Below are positions 1-7,687 of a stretch of 12,523 nucleotides of DNA, piece by piece. The notes beneath the pieces are model-generated. The model saw nothing but the letters and a program-made list of their open reading frames with translations, did not search any database and was not told the origin of the DNA. The DNA comes from Planctomycetota bacterium (lineage in GTDB: Bacteria > Planctomycetota > Planctomycetia > Isosphaerales > Isosphaeraceae): the NCBI GenBank assembly GCA_021807585.1, contig JAKBCQ010000016.1, positions 1-12,523 on the forward strand, read 5' to 3'. Both the position numbers and the translations under genes were made by a program. Within the stretch, counting starts at the first letter, position 1. Each line of letters begins with the position of its first letter.

Positions 1-107
1 CGCCGCCGTCTGATCCTAAAAAAGCCTCGAAAATGTATGATCGAGTCGTATCCGATTTGGAATCTGTATTACTGAGAACTATATCAACCATTCTTCAATG
101 ATGTCTT

Positions 108-200
108 TCAATAAACGAATTTGATCACCACGATCGCATCCTGTTCCGTCTCCGGAAGGAGCTTCACTTTCGCGATCGCCCGCTCCAACAGGCTCGACAT
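108..200 (-). pseudogene. Relic of a small antitoxin-like gene
   Basis: A 30-codon minus-strand frame begins MSSLLERAIAKVKLLPETEQ. An AGGAG Shine-Dalgarno sequence (209-213) lies 8 nt before the ATG. The 'LLERAxAxxxxLPExEQDAI' pattern is typical of the N-terminus of short antitoxin-like proteins of about 70-90 residues that are common in planctomycetes and cyanobacteria; this is a recollection of family style, not a search result. Here the frame stops early, just after the 'EQDAI' segment. In the -1 frame, codons for a charged helix (QIRLLKDIIEEW) continue to a stop at 79-81, which suggests a frameshift or small indel. No partner toxin gene is visible between it and the left edge. The intact RBS and family-like start support a real but broken gene. 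It could also be a chance short frame. Confidence 0.42.
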
Positions 201-240
201 CGATCTCGCTCCTAAAGCGGCGTAGGCGCAAGCATATCAA

Positions 241-322
241 CCGACGCGCAAGCGAGGGTCTTATGATAATAGCATGAAAACTTTTAATTGATCATTTGAT
301 CGGACCCTCGCTTGCGCGTCGG
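241..322. repeat. Perfect 20-bp inverted repeat, REPIN/MITE-like
   Basis: The left arm 241-260 reads CCGACGCGCAAGCGAGGGTC, and 303-322 is its exact reverse complement. The 42-nt centre (261-302) is AT-rich, in sharp contrast to the GC-rich arms. A transcript from either strand would form a 20-bp stem. There is no U-run immediately after the stem, so it is not a textbook terminator. Two GC-rich palindromic arms around a short linker resemble REP doublets (REPINs) or a small MITE. No second copy of the arm is present elsewhere in the window. Confidence 0.7.
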
Positions 323-515
323 GTTAGTATAATCCAACATCCGTCGTCTCAAGAATGCGCACACGGAGCGTAGAAGTTACAGACAAAGACTTTATCATCA
401 TGCCCCGGACCGATCAATCCACTCAAGGGTTGATCCCTCGGGACGCTTGCTTGATGATAATCGGAACTAGACGCGCTGGAAACGCCAAGCCCGTGAATGT
501 GTAGAGAATATCCCG
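323..515. other. Leader region upstream of the glycoside hydrolase gene
   Basis: No supported gene lies here. A TATAAT hexamer at 328-333, directly beside the right arm of the inverted repeat, could be a -10 box reading toward the hydrolase gene. No matching -35 box is visible, and the leader would be about 175 nt long, so this is only a suggestion. The remaining sequence shows no riboswitch-like or terminator structure that I can recognise. Together with 1-107 and 201-240, which are equally featureless, this completes the 515-nt gene-free left flank. Confidence 0.3.
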
Positions 516-2366
516 ATGAAAAACGACCGTTTCCGAAGTTTATCAACGATGATCCTGACGGTGTGCGCGGCTTCGCCCGTCATTGTCGGCTTTGCGATCG
601 TCGCATTCGTGGCGACGCCCCACGCGGCGTCCAAGGCGAGCCGGCCCGCGGTCGTCAAGATCGTCAAAACCGCCTCGGGATATCGACTGACTCGCGACGG
701 CGCGCCGTATTTTATCAAGGGAGGCGGAGGCGACGGTTCGCTCGACGAACTGAAACGAGCGGGCGGGAATTCGGTTCGAACGTGGGGCGTCGAAAACGCC
801 GGAAAGGTTCTTGACGAGGCGCACAAACGTGGACTCACCGTCACGATCGGTATCTGGCTCGGCCACGAACGCCACGGATTCAGCTACAACAACGCCGATC
901 AGGTTTTTGAACAGTACGACAAAGCTCGTAAGGCGATCGAACGCTTCAAAAACCATCCAGCCCTCCTCATGTGGGGAATCGGCAATGAGATGGAAGGTTA
1001 TGAAAAAGGGGATAACGCCGCGATCTGGTCGGCGATCAACAACATCGCGTCGCTCGCCAAAAAGCTTGATCCGAATCATCCGACGATGACCGTCCTCGCC
1101 GAAATCGGCGGCGATAAAGTGAAAAACGTCCATCGTCTTTGCCCCGATATCGAGAGCGTGGGGATCAACAGCTACGGCGGCGCGGCGACGCTCGCCGACC
1201 GCTACGCCAAGGCGGGAGGAACCAAGCCGTTCGTCGTCGCCGAATTCGGGCCCGCGGGACAATGGGAATCGCCCAAAACCGCGTGGGGCGCGGCGATCGA
1301 ACCGACGAGCGATCAAAAGGCCGAAGCTTACCGTAAGATTTATAAGGGGACGATCGCCGACAAACCGCTTTGTTTAGGATCTTATGCGTTTATATGGGGT
1401 CATAAACAAGAAGCGACAGCCACATGGTTCGGGCTGTTTCTGCCCGACGGAAGCAGGACGCCCGGGATCGACGCGTTGAGCGAGCTTTGGACGGGATCTC
1501 CTCCCAAGAATCGCTGCCCGTCGGTCTCGGCGATCAAGCTTGAAGGCGCCGACAAGGTTGCTCCAGGTTCAATCGTCAAGGCTTTGATCAAGGCGAGCGA
1601 TCCCGAAGGCGACCCGATCCGAATCGATTGGGTCGTCCAAAAAGAGGCGTCGAGTTACGGATCGGGAGGCGACGCCGAGGCCGCGCCTGCCGTTTTTCCC
1701 AAGGCGATCGTTAAAACCGACGGCGCGAGCGTCGAGCTGCTCGCCCCGCGAGGCGGCGGCGGTTATCGTCTCTTCGCATATGTACACGACGATCACAAGA
1801 ACGCCAATGTGGTGAATATTCCATTTTATATTGAAGCGCCGATTGAAAAGGCCGTTTCCCGAAAAGGGACGCTTCCGCTCCGCGTATACGCCGAGGCGGG
1901 CGACGCGCCGACGTACGTTCCGACGGGTTGGATGGGGAACGTCAAGGCGCTTACGCTCGAGCCGAACTGCGCGATCGAACCGCATATGGGCAAAACATGT
2001 TTTCAGATTGATTATAAAGATACGAAAGATTGGGGAGGGGTGGTGTGGCAGAGCCCGCCGAACGACTGGGGCGATCTTCCCGGCGGGTTTGATTTAACGG
2101 GCGCCAAAGCGCTCGTCTTTTGGGCGCGGGGCGATCACGGCGGCGAGGTCGTTTCGTTCGAGTTCGGGCTGCTCGGTCCCGATAAGAAATTCCCCGACTC
2201 GGCGTCGGCCAAACTCGCCAAAGCGACGCTCACGAAAGATTGGAAACGGTACGAGATCGAATTGACGGGCAAAGATTTAAGTCGCATCAAAACCGGATTT
2301 TGTTTTGTCGTCGCCGCCGAGGGCTCGCCGATCCGGTTTTATCTCGACGACGTGACGTTTGAGTAA
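516..2366 (+). CDS. Exported clan GH-A glycoside hydrolase with C-terminal beta-sandwich domain
   Basis: This 616-residue protein is probably a secreted or membrane-tethered glycoside hydrolase. Residues 12-38 form a hydrophobic signal segment. Residues 55-325 read as a GH-A TIM barrel of the GH2/GH5 type: 'FIKGGGGDGSLDELKRAGGNSVRTW' (67-90), the acid/base motif 'WGIGNEMEG' with N157-E158, 'GINSYGG' (216-222), and the nucleophile-like 'VVAEFGP' with E243. 'AFIWGHK' (291-297) looks like the barrel-end Trp strand. Residues 335-440 look like an Ig-like linker domain. Residues 450-616 look like a galactose-binding-type beta-sandwich ending 'RFYLDDVTFE', as in carbohydrate-binding modules. Substrate cannot be assigned. 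The RBS before the ATG at 516 is weak (AGAGA); the in-frame ATG at 549 also leaves a good signal peptide and is a possible alternative. The gene is monocistronic and converges on the sigma-54 activator. Confidence 0.85.
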   Translation: MKNDRFRSLSTMILTVCAASPVIVGFAIVAFVATPHAASKASRPAVVKIVKTASGYRLTRDGAPYFIKGGGGDGSLDELKRAGGNSVRTWGVENAGKVLDEAHKRGLTVTIGIWLGHERHGFSYNNADQVFEQYDKARKAIERFKNHPALLMWGIGNEMEGYEKGDNAAIWSAINNIASLAKKLDPNHPTMTVLAEIGGDKVKNVHRLCPDIESVGINSYGGAATLADRYAKAGGTKPFVVAEFGPAGQWESPKTAWGAAIEPTSDQKAEAYRKIYKGTIADKPLCLGSYAFIWGHKQEATATWFGLFLPDGSRTPGIDALSELWTGSPPKNRCPSVSAIKLEGADKVAPGSIVKALIKASDPEGDPIRIDWVVQKEASSYGSGGDAEAAPAVFPKAIVKTDGASVELLAPRGGGGYRLFAYVHDDHKNANVVNIPFYIEAPIEKAVSRKGTLPLRVYAEAGDAPTYVPTGWMGNVKALTLEPNCAIEPHMGKTCFQIDYKDTKDWGGVVWQSPPNDWGDLPGGFDLTGAKALVFWARGDHGGEVVSFEFGLLGPDKKFPDSASAKLAKATLTKDWKRYEIELTGKDLSRIKTGFCFVVAAEGSPIRFYLDDVTFE

Positions 2367-2488
2367 TGCGAGCGCGATCCCTCGATCGATGCGCTTGTGT
2401 TTCTTTTTCCTGTTCGGATCGTAATCGAATGCTCGCCCGGTTCGCGGCGGGATTTGGCGCCATCTAATTAACTTGTATACATAGATAT

Positions 2489-3601
2489 TTATTCGTCGTC
2501 GGCGGGGGCCTGGGGCGGGCGCGGTTTGTCGCGGTCGGAATCGCCGTTTTCGGCGTCGATCTTGAAATCGGCGAGCTTCTTGTGGAGCGTGTTGCGGTTG
2601 ATACCGAGCCGCGCCGCGGCTTTGATTTGAACCTGATCGCACGACGTGAGAACCTGCTGGATCAGCTCGCGCTCAACCTGGCCGACGATTCGATCGTGAA
2701 GATCGTTCGCGGTCGATCCCGCGGCTAGGATTCCCTGGCGCACGAGATCGGCGGTGAGACTCGCAAGCCCTCCTCCGCCGCGCGGCGAGCGGATCGCACG
2801 GGGAGGATTGACGCCGCGGAGACGAGGCGGAAGGAGATCGGCGACGAGTTCATTTCCCGAACCGAGGACGACGGCGCGCTCGATGTAATTTTGCAGCTCG
2901 CGGACGTTGCCGGGCCAGTCGTGCTCGCGCAACAACCGCATCGCATCGGGTTGAATTCTCCAGGATTCACGGCGGTTTTGTTCGGTATAACGTTTGAGAA
3001 AACTTTCAACCAAGAGCGGGATGTCGTCGCGTCGATCGCGGAGTGCGGGAAGATCGATCGAGATGACGTTCAATCGATAATAGAGATCTTCACGAAAGCG
3101 TCCGGCGTTGATTTCGTCGACGAGATCGCGGTTCGTGGCGGCGACGACGCGGACGTCGACCTTGAGCGTTTTGGTGTCGCCGACACGTTCAAATTCGCCT
3201 TCTTGAAGGATTCGTAATAATTTGACCTGTAATTTCGGCGACGTGCTGTTGATTTCGTCAAGGAAAATCGTGCCGGTGTGCGCGGCCTCGAATCGGCCGG
3301 TGCGGTTATCGACGGCGCCCGTGAACGAACCTTTGACATGGCCGAAAAGCTCGCTTTCGAGCAAGCTTTCGGTGAGCGCTCCGCAATTGACGCGAATATA
3401 GGGGCCGCTTTTCCGAGGGCTCAGGTCGTGAATCGCGCGGGCGACGAGTTCCTTCCCCGTTCCCGTCTCGCCGACGATCAAAACGCAGGCGCGAGTCGGG
3501 GCGACCTGCCGCGTGACGCGATAAACCTCGCGCATCGCAACGCTCTCGCCGATCACTCCGGGAAGAGCTTGCTCGACATCGCTAGGTGATAATATCGGCA
3601 T
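2489..3601 (-). CDS. Sigma-54-dependent transcriptional activator without receiver domain
   Basis: This 370-residue bacterial enhancer-binding protein uses ATP hydrolysis to open sigma-54 promoters. The AAA+ domain fills about residues 14-245: Walker A 'GETGTGKE' (44-51), sigma-54-contact loop 'GSFTGA' (91-96, Ser replacing the usual Ala of GAFTGA), Walker B 'GTIFLDEI' (110-117), arginine-finger region '[13 protein letters not shown]' (167-179), and sensor II '[10 protein letters not shown]' (229-238). A Gly/Arg linker leads to a Fis-type helix-turn-helix at about 312-348 ('[16 protein letters not shown]'), then an acidic/proline tail of about 20 residues. Only about 13 residues precede the AAA+ domain, so there is no receiver, GAF or PAS sensor. 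Activity must be controlled by a partner protein or by expression level. AGGTAGGA lies 7 nt before the ATG. It is the last gene of the minus-strand block, 216 nt after the HEAT-repeat gene. Its target promoter is not evident here. Confidence 0.93.
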   Translation of the reverse strand: MPILSPSDVEQALPGVIGESVAMREVYRVTRQVAPTRACVLIVGETGTGKELVARAIHDLSPRKSGPYIRVNCGALTESLLESELFGHVKGSFTGAVDNRTGRFEAAHTGTIFLDEINSTSPKLQVKLLRILQEGEFERVGDTKTLKVDVRVVAATNRDLVDEINAGRFREDLYYRLNVISIDLPALRDRRDDIPLLVESFLKRYTEQNRRESWRIQPDAMRLLREHDWPGNVRELQNYIERAVVLGSGNELVADLLPPRLRGVNPPRAIRSPRGGGGLASLTADLVRQGILAAGSTANDLHDRIVGQVERELIQQVLTSCDQVQIKAAARLGINRNTLHKKLADFKIDAENGDSDRDKPRPPQAPADDE

Positions 3602-3783
3602 ATTTACGTCCTACCTGAATCCTCGTCGTCCTTCGATCCTCAATCCTGGCGGCCGGCGATCTGACAATCTTCGAGTTCTCCGCTTCCTCTCTCCTTACTC
3701 TTGTCTCCTCTCCATTGATTCTTGTATCGATCAAGGGAGCGAACCGAAATCGCTCGATTCGTCCCTCGGCGATCTCTTATCCA

Positions 3784-3797
3784 TATGCTAAAGCATA
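3784..3797. repeat. Short palindrome between HEAT-repeat and activator genes
   Basis: TATGCT-AA-AGCATA is a perfect 6-bp inverted repeat in an AT-rich patch 20 nt past the stop codon of the HEAT-repeat gene and about 180 nt before the activator start. It lacks a GC stem and U-run, so it is more plausible as a protein-binding site or chance palindrome than as a terminator. Between it and the activator the minus strand is strongly purine-rich (about 3674-3713). Confidence 0.25.
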
Positions 3798-3817
3798 AAT
3801 TGATTAATGATCCTAAA

Positions 3818-6244
3818 TTAGTTTTGATCGGGGGCGGGGATTCCACCCGGCCCGGGTTTTTGAGCGCCGTCGGCGGGGGCTTGTCGCCGTTCGTTCGCGG
3901 GAGGGTTTCCGTCGGGCGCCGCGGGGGGGTTCGCTTGCGGAGCGCCGTTTTGGCCTTGCGGTTGCTGATTTGGCGACTGCGCCAGCGGATCGGAATCAGC
4001 GAGCAGCTTGCCCACGAACGCGGGTTTGGGCCTCATCGCTCCCACGATCACCGCGAGCGCCGCGTGGAGGTTGGGGTCGCGCGAGCGGGCGTCGTTGAGC
4101 TGCGCAGCGAGCGACTCTTCCTGCGAAGCCGAGATGACGGGGCCGAACCGTTGAATGCTTTGCGCCAGTTGAACCGCCGCGGTGACGCGCAACGGCAACG
4201 GCCGCGCGGGACTGAGCACGACGTCGGCGAGGCTTTGCTGCGCCTTTGAATCGGCGATGTCTTCCAGGGCGACGGTCGCGGGAATCGCCACCCCCGGAGG
4301 CGCGCTCACGAGAGCCGTCGTGATTTGCGCCTCGACCTTCGCAAGGTCGTTCTCGAACGGGCTTCCCGGGGCGTTGGCGATTCGACCCAGAAGCGCCGCG
4401 GCGGTCTGAGCGTACATATCGCGTTCGGCCGCCGAGATCGGTTTGGCTCGCATCGACGCCAACCGATTATCCAACTGCGATTTCATCGCCTTCTCGTCGA
4501 CGGGCAAGATGATAAAGCGCAATCGCTTGTCATTTTCCAAATAATGTTTCACGCGGAGCTCATAATTTTGAGGTCCATATAAAAGAATGGGCAATCCCGC
4601 GGTGCGAGCGTCTCCCCGAAGATTGGCGAGGGTATCGGCGAGCGTCCAAGCGCCTTCGAACAGATCGGGTTCGATGAATACGACCTCGACGTCGGCGGAA
4701 CGCGCCGCGAGCTCGAATCCCGCGGGGCCGGTCTCGGCGGTCGCGACGTCGAAGCCCAATTTGATCAGGTGCGACGCGATGAAATTGCCGCGTCGGTTGC
4801 TCGAATCGATGATGATCGCTCGGGGCAGGGGTTGATTCCCCAGGAATCGAGCCAGCACGGGGACGACGAAGCTTGACCCGGGAAACGGCTTCCGAGGGTC
4901 GAGCATCACCAGAGCGCGAGCCGCGGCGAACTGAACGCGACGATCGGGCGCCTTCAGCGCCTCCATCAGCGGGAACGGTCGAGCGCCCGAAGTCATCGCG
5001 CTCGAATCGGCGATTTGTCCCAGGATCGTCGCCGCGGCCGCGGCGAGCTCCATGTGATCGTCGGCGATCGCGGTTCGTAAAACGTCTCCCATCACGTCGG
5101 CGCCCGAAGCGAGCGCAATCGGATAAACACCTGTCGGATCTTTTGTGGGAAAATTGGGCGCCCCCACGCGATCGATCGCCTTCTCGACCGCCAAACTGAC
5201 GAAGACGACCTGCGCCTCGCGGTTTGACGGATCGATCTCGATCGCCCCGCGCGCGAAATCGAGCCCGAGCACGGCCTCGGCGTCCGCCGTTGAAAGGACC
5301 TCGGGAATCAGCCCTGAATCGGGATCGTCGATCCAAACCTCGACCTTCGGACCCGGAAACTTACGTTCATGTCGGTGATAACTCCATGCTTCATCGATCA
5401 ACAAGCGAATCGGCGATTTTGGCTGTGCGTCGTAGGTTTTGCCCGTCAGTTTGGTGATCGCGCGCCGAGCCGCGGTTTGCGCGGTCGGTTCAATTCCGGG
5501 GAGCGCCGCGTTGATCGTCAAACTGGGAATCGCGCGGAGATCGCCGATCGAAGCGAGCGCCTCGGCCGCGGCGGCGGCGAGGTTCGGTTTGGGGCTTTGG
5601 AGCAACCCGATCAAAGCCGGTACCGCGGTACGATCGAGCTCTCCCATCGCGCGGGCGATCTTGCCCCGTTCTTGTACCGAATAACTATTTTTATCGAGCG
5701 CTTTGGCAAGATAGGGGACGGCGTATTGACGAGCGTCGCGGAGTTGTTGAACCGCGTAGGCGCGCTCTTCGTTCGATCCCGTCGAGGCCGCGACGAATTT
5801 CTCGATGCGAGCGGGTCGAACCGCTTCGCGCCGCGACGCGGCGTCGAAAATCGTCGCGAGCTTTTTGCCCAATTCCTGGGTGACGGGATGATCGTCGAGC
5901 CTCAGGATCGACCCGATCCCGTATTTGTCCTGAATCGCCGCGAGCGTCGCGTCGTCAGGATTTGCTTTAATAAACGTGTTGATATAAGGGACTGCTTGAT
6001 CGGGATGACCGACGCGGACGAGATAATCGATCGCGTCCCAAAGTTCGCCGGGGGTTTTGGGGGTTTTGGCGAAGCTCTCGGTTCCGGGGGTTTGTGCGCG
6101 AGCGTCGCGGATCGCGGTCGCGAAGACGACGGCGATCGATAAGGCGAAGGCGACCGCCGCGACCGAAGCCGATCGGTCGATCCGCGGCGATTCGTCCAGA
6201 GACGTTCGATTTTCAATGCGCGGCGGCGTGAATCGCTTGAACAT
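3818..6244 (-). CDS. Exported HEAT-repeat protein with degenerate receiver-like domain
   Basis: This 808-residue protein has no recognised activity. A hydrophobic segment (27-45) followed by 'ARA-Q' (48-51) looks like a signal peptide with a long charged n-region. Residues 65-110 resemble a TPR-like pair of helices. HEAT-like alpha repeats occur at about 145-270 and 375-470 ('AVPALIGLLQSP...AAAAAEALASIGD' style) and again at about 640-745. Residues 475-595 fold in sequence like a CheY receiver (alternating hydrophobic strands and helices). Only D480 of the acidic pocket remains, the phospho-acceptor position is E525 ('VVFIEPD'), and the usual Lys before Pro is L580 ('FIILPVD'). Residues 750-808 are Pro/Gln/Ala-rich and probably disordered. 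The RBS is weak (AGGTGGA, about 10 nt before the ATG). It lies 124 nt after lysA and upstream of the sigma-54 activator. A scaffold or envelope protein-protein interaction role is the best inference. Confidence 0.82.
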   Translation of the reverse strand: MFKRFTPPRIENRTSLDESPRIDRSASVAAVAFALSIAVVFATAIRDARAQTPGTESFAKTPKTPGELWDAIDYLVRVGHPDQAVPYINTFIKANPDDATLAAIQDKYGIGSILRLDDHPVTQELGKKLATIFDAASRREAVRPARIEKFVAASTGSNEERAYAVQQLRDARQYAVPYLAKALDKNSYSVQERGKIARAMGELDRTAVPALIGLLQSPKPNLAAAAAEALASIGDLRAIPSLTINAALPGIEPTAQTAARRAITKLTGKTYDAQPKSPIRLLIDEAWSYHRHERKFPGPKVEVWIDDPDSGLIPEVLSTADAEAVLGLDFARGAIEIDPSNREAQVVFVSLAVEKAIDRVGAPNFPTKDPTGVYPIALASGADVMGDVLRTAIADDHMELAAAAATILGQIADSSAMTSGARPFPLMEALKAPDRRVQFAAARALVMLDPRKPFPGSSFVVPVLARFLGNQPLPRAIIIDSSNRRGNFIASHLIKLGFDVATAETGPAGFELAARSADVEVVFIEPDLFEGAWTLADTLANLRGDARTAGLPILLYGPQNYELRVKHYLENDKRLRFIILPVDEKAMKSQLDNRLASMRAKPISAAERDMYAQTAAALLGRIANAPGSPFENDLAKVEAQITTALVSAPPGVAIPATVALEDIADSKAQQSLADVVLSPARPLPLRVTAAVQLAQSIQRFGPVISASQEESLAAQLNDARSRDPNLHAALAVIVGAMRPKPAFVGKLLADSDPLAQSPNQQPQGQNGAPQANPPAAPDGNPPANERRQAPADGAQKPGPGGIPAPDQN

Positions 6245-6316
6245 GGTTCACATTTCCACCTGGATCGACCGGGTAGTTGGGGATATAGCGATACGATTGC
6301 AAGCGAAGGATCGGTC

Positions 6317-6330
6317 GAATCGATCGATTC
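6317..6330. repeat. 14-bp perfect palindrome upstream of the HEAT-repeat gene
   Basis: GAATCGATCGATTC is self-complementary and contains the CGATCG core that is so frequent in this window. It lies about 75-85 nt upstream of the HEAT-repeat start codon and about 40 nt after lysA, so it could be an operator for the downstream gene. The high background of CGATCG makes a specific role uncertain. Confidence 0.3.
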
Positions 6331-6368
6331 TATCGAAGAATTCGCCGGAGACAGTTATCACCACGAAA

Positions 6369-7661
6369 TCATGATTGAAGCGCCTCGAGCTCGGGTTGAA
6401 CGAGATCGGCGAGAGTCTCGCGGCGGCGGACGACGCGGGCTCGCGATCCCTCGACCAAGATCTCGGCGGCTCGGGGTCGCGTGTTGTAATTCGAGGCCAT
6501 CACCATGCCGTACGCTCCGGCGGAGAAGGTCGCGAGCAGATCGCCCCGATCGAGCCGGGGCAGGGAGCGGTCTTTGGCGAGGAAATCGCCGCTTTCGCAC
6601 ACCGGGCCGACGACGTCCCAATGTGAGGTTCCGGGGATCTCGGACTCAAAATCGACCGGCTCGGTTGGAACGCCCGAAGGGGGCGTGACCGGCCAAATCT
6701 TGTGAAACGATTCGTACAACGACGGCCTGATGAGATCGTTCATCGCGGCGTCTTGAATCACGAACCGTTTTTCACCCGACTCTTTGGTATATATCACACG
6801 ACTGACGAGTACGCCCGCGTTCCCCACGATCGATCGACCGGGCTCGAGCGCCAATCGACATCCCAGGCTTTTCACACCGGGAACGATCACCCGCGCGAAC
6901 TCGGAAACGTCCTTCGCCTCGCGCCCTTTGTAATTGATCCCAAATCCGCCCCCCATATTGTACCACGCGATCGGATGACCCATCGCGCGCAGCTCGTTCA
7001 CCAGCTCGACCCCCTTCGCCACCGCGCCCGCGTACGGCTCGACCGTCGTGATCTGCGATCCAATGTGCATGTGCAAGCCGATCATCGATAACGATTTGAT
7101 CGTGACGATCCGCCGCGCCGCGGCGAGCGCCCGCTCGATATCCATGCCGAACTTCGATTCCTTTTTTCCGGTTGAAATATACCGATGCGTTTTGGGATCG
7201 ACGTCGGGGTTCACACGGAGCGCAACCGGAGCGACCTTGTCGAGAGTCGCCGCGACGCGGGCGATCGCTTCGAGCTCGGCCTCGCTCTCCACGTTGAACA
7301 TCAAAACACCCGCGGTCAAACCCTCGGCGATCTCGTGATCGGTCTTACCCACCCCCGCGAACACCGTCCGACCCGCCGATCCCCCCGCCAACCCCACGCG
7401 ATACAACCCCCCCCCCGAAACGACGTCGAACCCGCTGCCACGCGCCGCCATCGAACGCAGAATCCCCAAATTCGAATTCGCCTTCACCGAATAACAAACA
7501 AGCGGATCAACCTCGGCGAACGCGCGCTCGAGCGCGCCCAAATTCCCCGCGATCGCGGTCTCGCTGTAAACATAAAGCGGCGTCCCGTACCGATCCGCCA
7601 GATCGGCCACCGAAACGTCCTCGCAATATAAACGACCGTCTCGATAATGAAAGTAATTCAT
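6369..7661 (-). CDS. lysA: Diaminopimelate decarboxylase
   Basis: This 430-residue cytoplasmic PLP enzyme converts meso-diaminopimelate to L-lysine and CO2, the last step of lysine synthesis. It is a fold-type III decarboxylase of normal length. The PLP lysine is K60 in 'YSVKANSN'. Phosphate- and substrate-binding motifs follow: 'FAGVGKT' (101-107), 'GLHMHIGSQ' (195-203), 'MGGGFGINY' (236-244), and 'EPGRSIVGNAG' (273-283). The cross-subunit 'CESGDF' (355-360) and 'YNTRPRAAEIL' (392-402) are present. At 82-86 the protein reads SGGGL where the family usually has SGGEL, and the codons form a ten-G run. A GGA RBS element lies about 7 nt before the ATG. It follows argH by 26 nt and is almost surely co-transcribed with it. 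Ornithine decarboxylation is a less likely alternative, given the DapDC-type motifs throughout. Confidence 0.96.
   Translation of the reverse strand: MNYFHYRDGRLYCEDVSVADLADRYGTPLYVYSETAIAGNLGALERAFAEVDPLVCYSVKANSNLGILRSMAARGSGFDVVSGGGLYRVGLAGGSAGRTVFAGVGKTDHEIAEGLTAGVLMFNVESEAELEAIARVAATLDKVAPVALRVNPDVDPKTHRYISTGKKESKFGMDIERALAAARRIVTIKSLSMIGLHMHIGSQITTVEPYAGAVAKGVELVNELRAMGHPIAWYNMGGGFGINYKGREAKDVSEFARVIVPGVKSLGCRLALEPGRSIVGNAGVLVSRVIYTKESGEKRFVIQDAAMNDLIRPSLYESFHKIWPVTPPSGVPTEPVDFESEIPGTSHWDVVGPVCESGDFLAKDRSLPRLDRGDLLATFSAGAYGMVMASNYNTRPRAAEILVEGSRARVVRRRETLADLVQPELEALQS
7407..7416 (-). repeat. Ten-base G homopolymer inside lysA
   Basis: Ten consecutive C on the plus strand, hence ten G on the coding strand, cover the last base of Ser82 and the codons of Gly83-Gly85 of lysA. 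A tract of this length is prone to slippage. Loss or gain of one base would shift the frame near codon 85 of 430. The present length keeps the frame open. Confidence 0.85.
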
Positions 7662-7687
7662 GCGTTCATCCGTATCAAATAATAAAG

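Noticed and set aside
267..277. 11-base word TAATAGCATGA shared with 11383-11393
   Set aside because: Several matches of this length are expected by chance in a window of this size, especially in AT-rich stretches.
355..504. 49-codon plus-strand frame ending 11 nt before the hydrolase gene
   Set aside because: No Shine-Dalgarno sequence, no recognisable protein pattern and mixed codon use; most likely leader sequence.
2367..2488. Possible bidirectional terminator between the hydrolase and activator genes
   Set aside because: Only an imperfect GAGCGCGATC/GATCGATGCGC pairing is visible, without a stable uninterrupted stem or U-run on either strand.
4560..6142. Long open frames in other frames over the HEAT-repeat gene (for example minus 4560-5336 and plus 5369-6142)
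   Set aside because: Their translations are Arg/Asp/Ser-rich low-complexity products typical of GC-rich shadow frames, and the 808-residue frame has clear domain structure.
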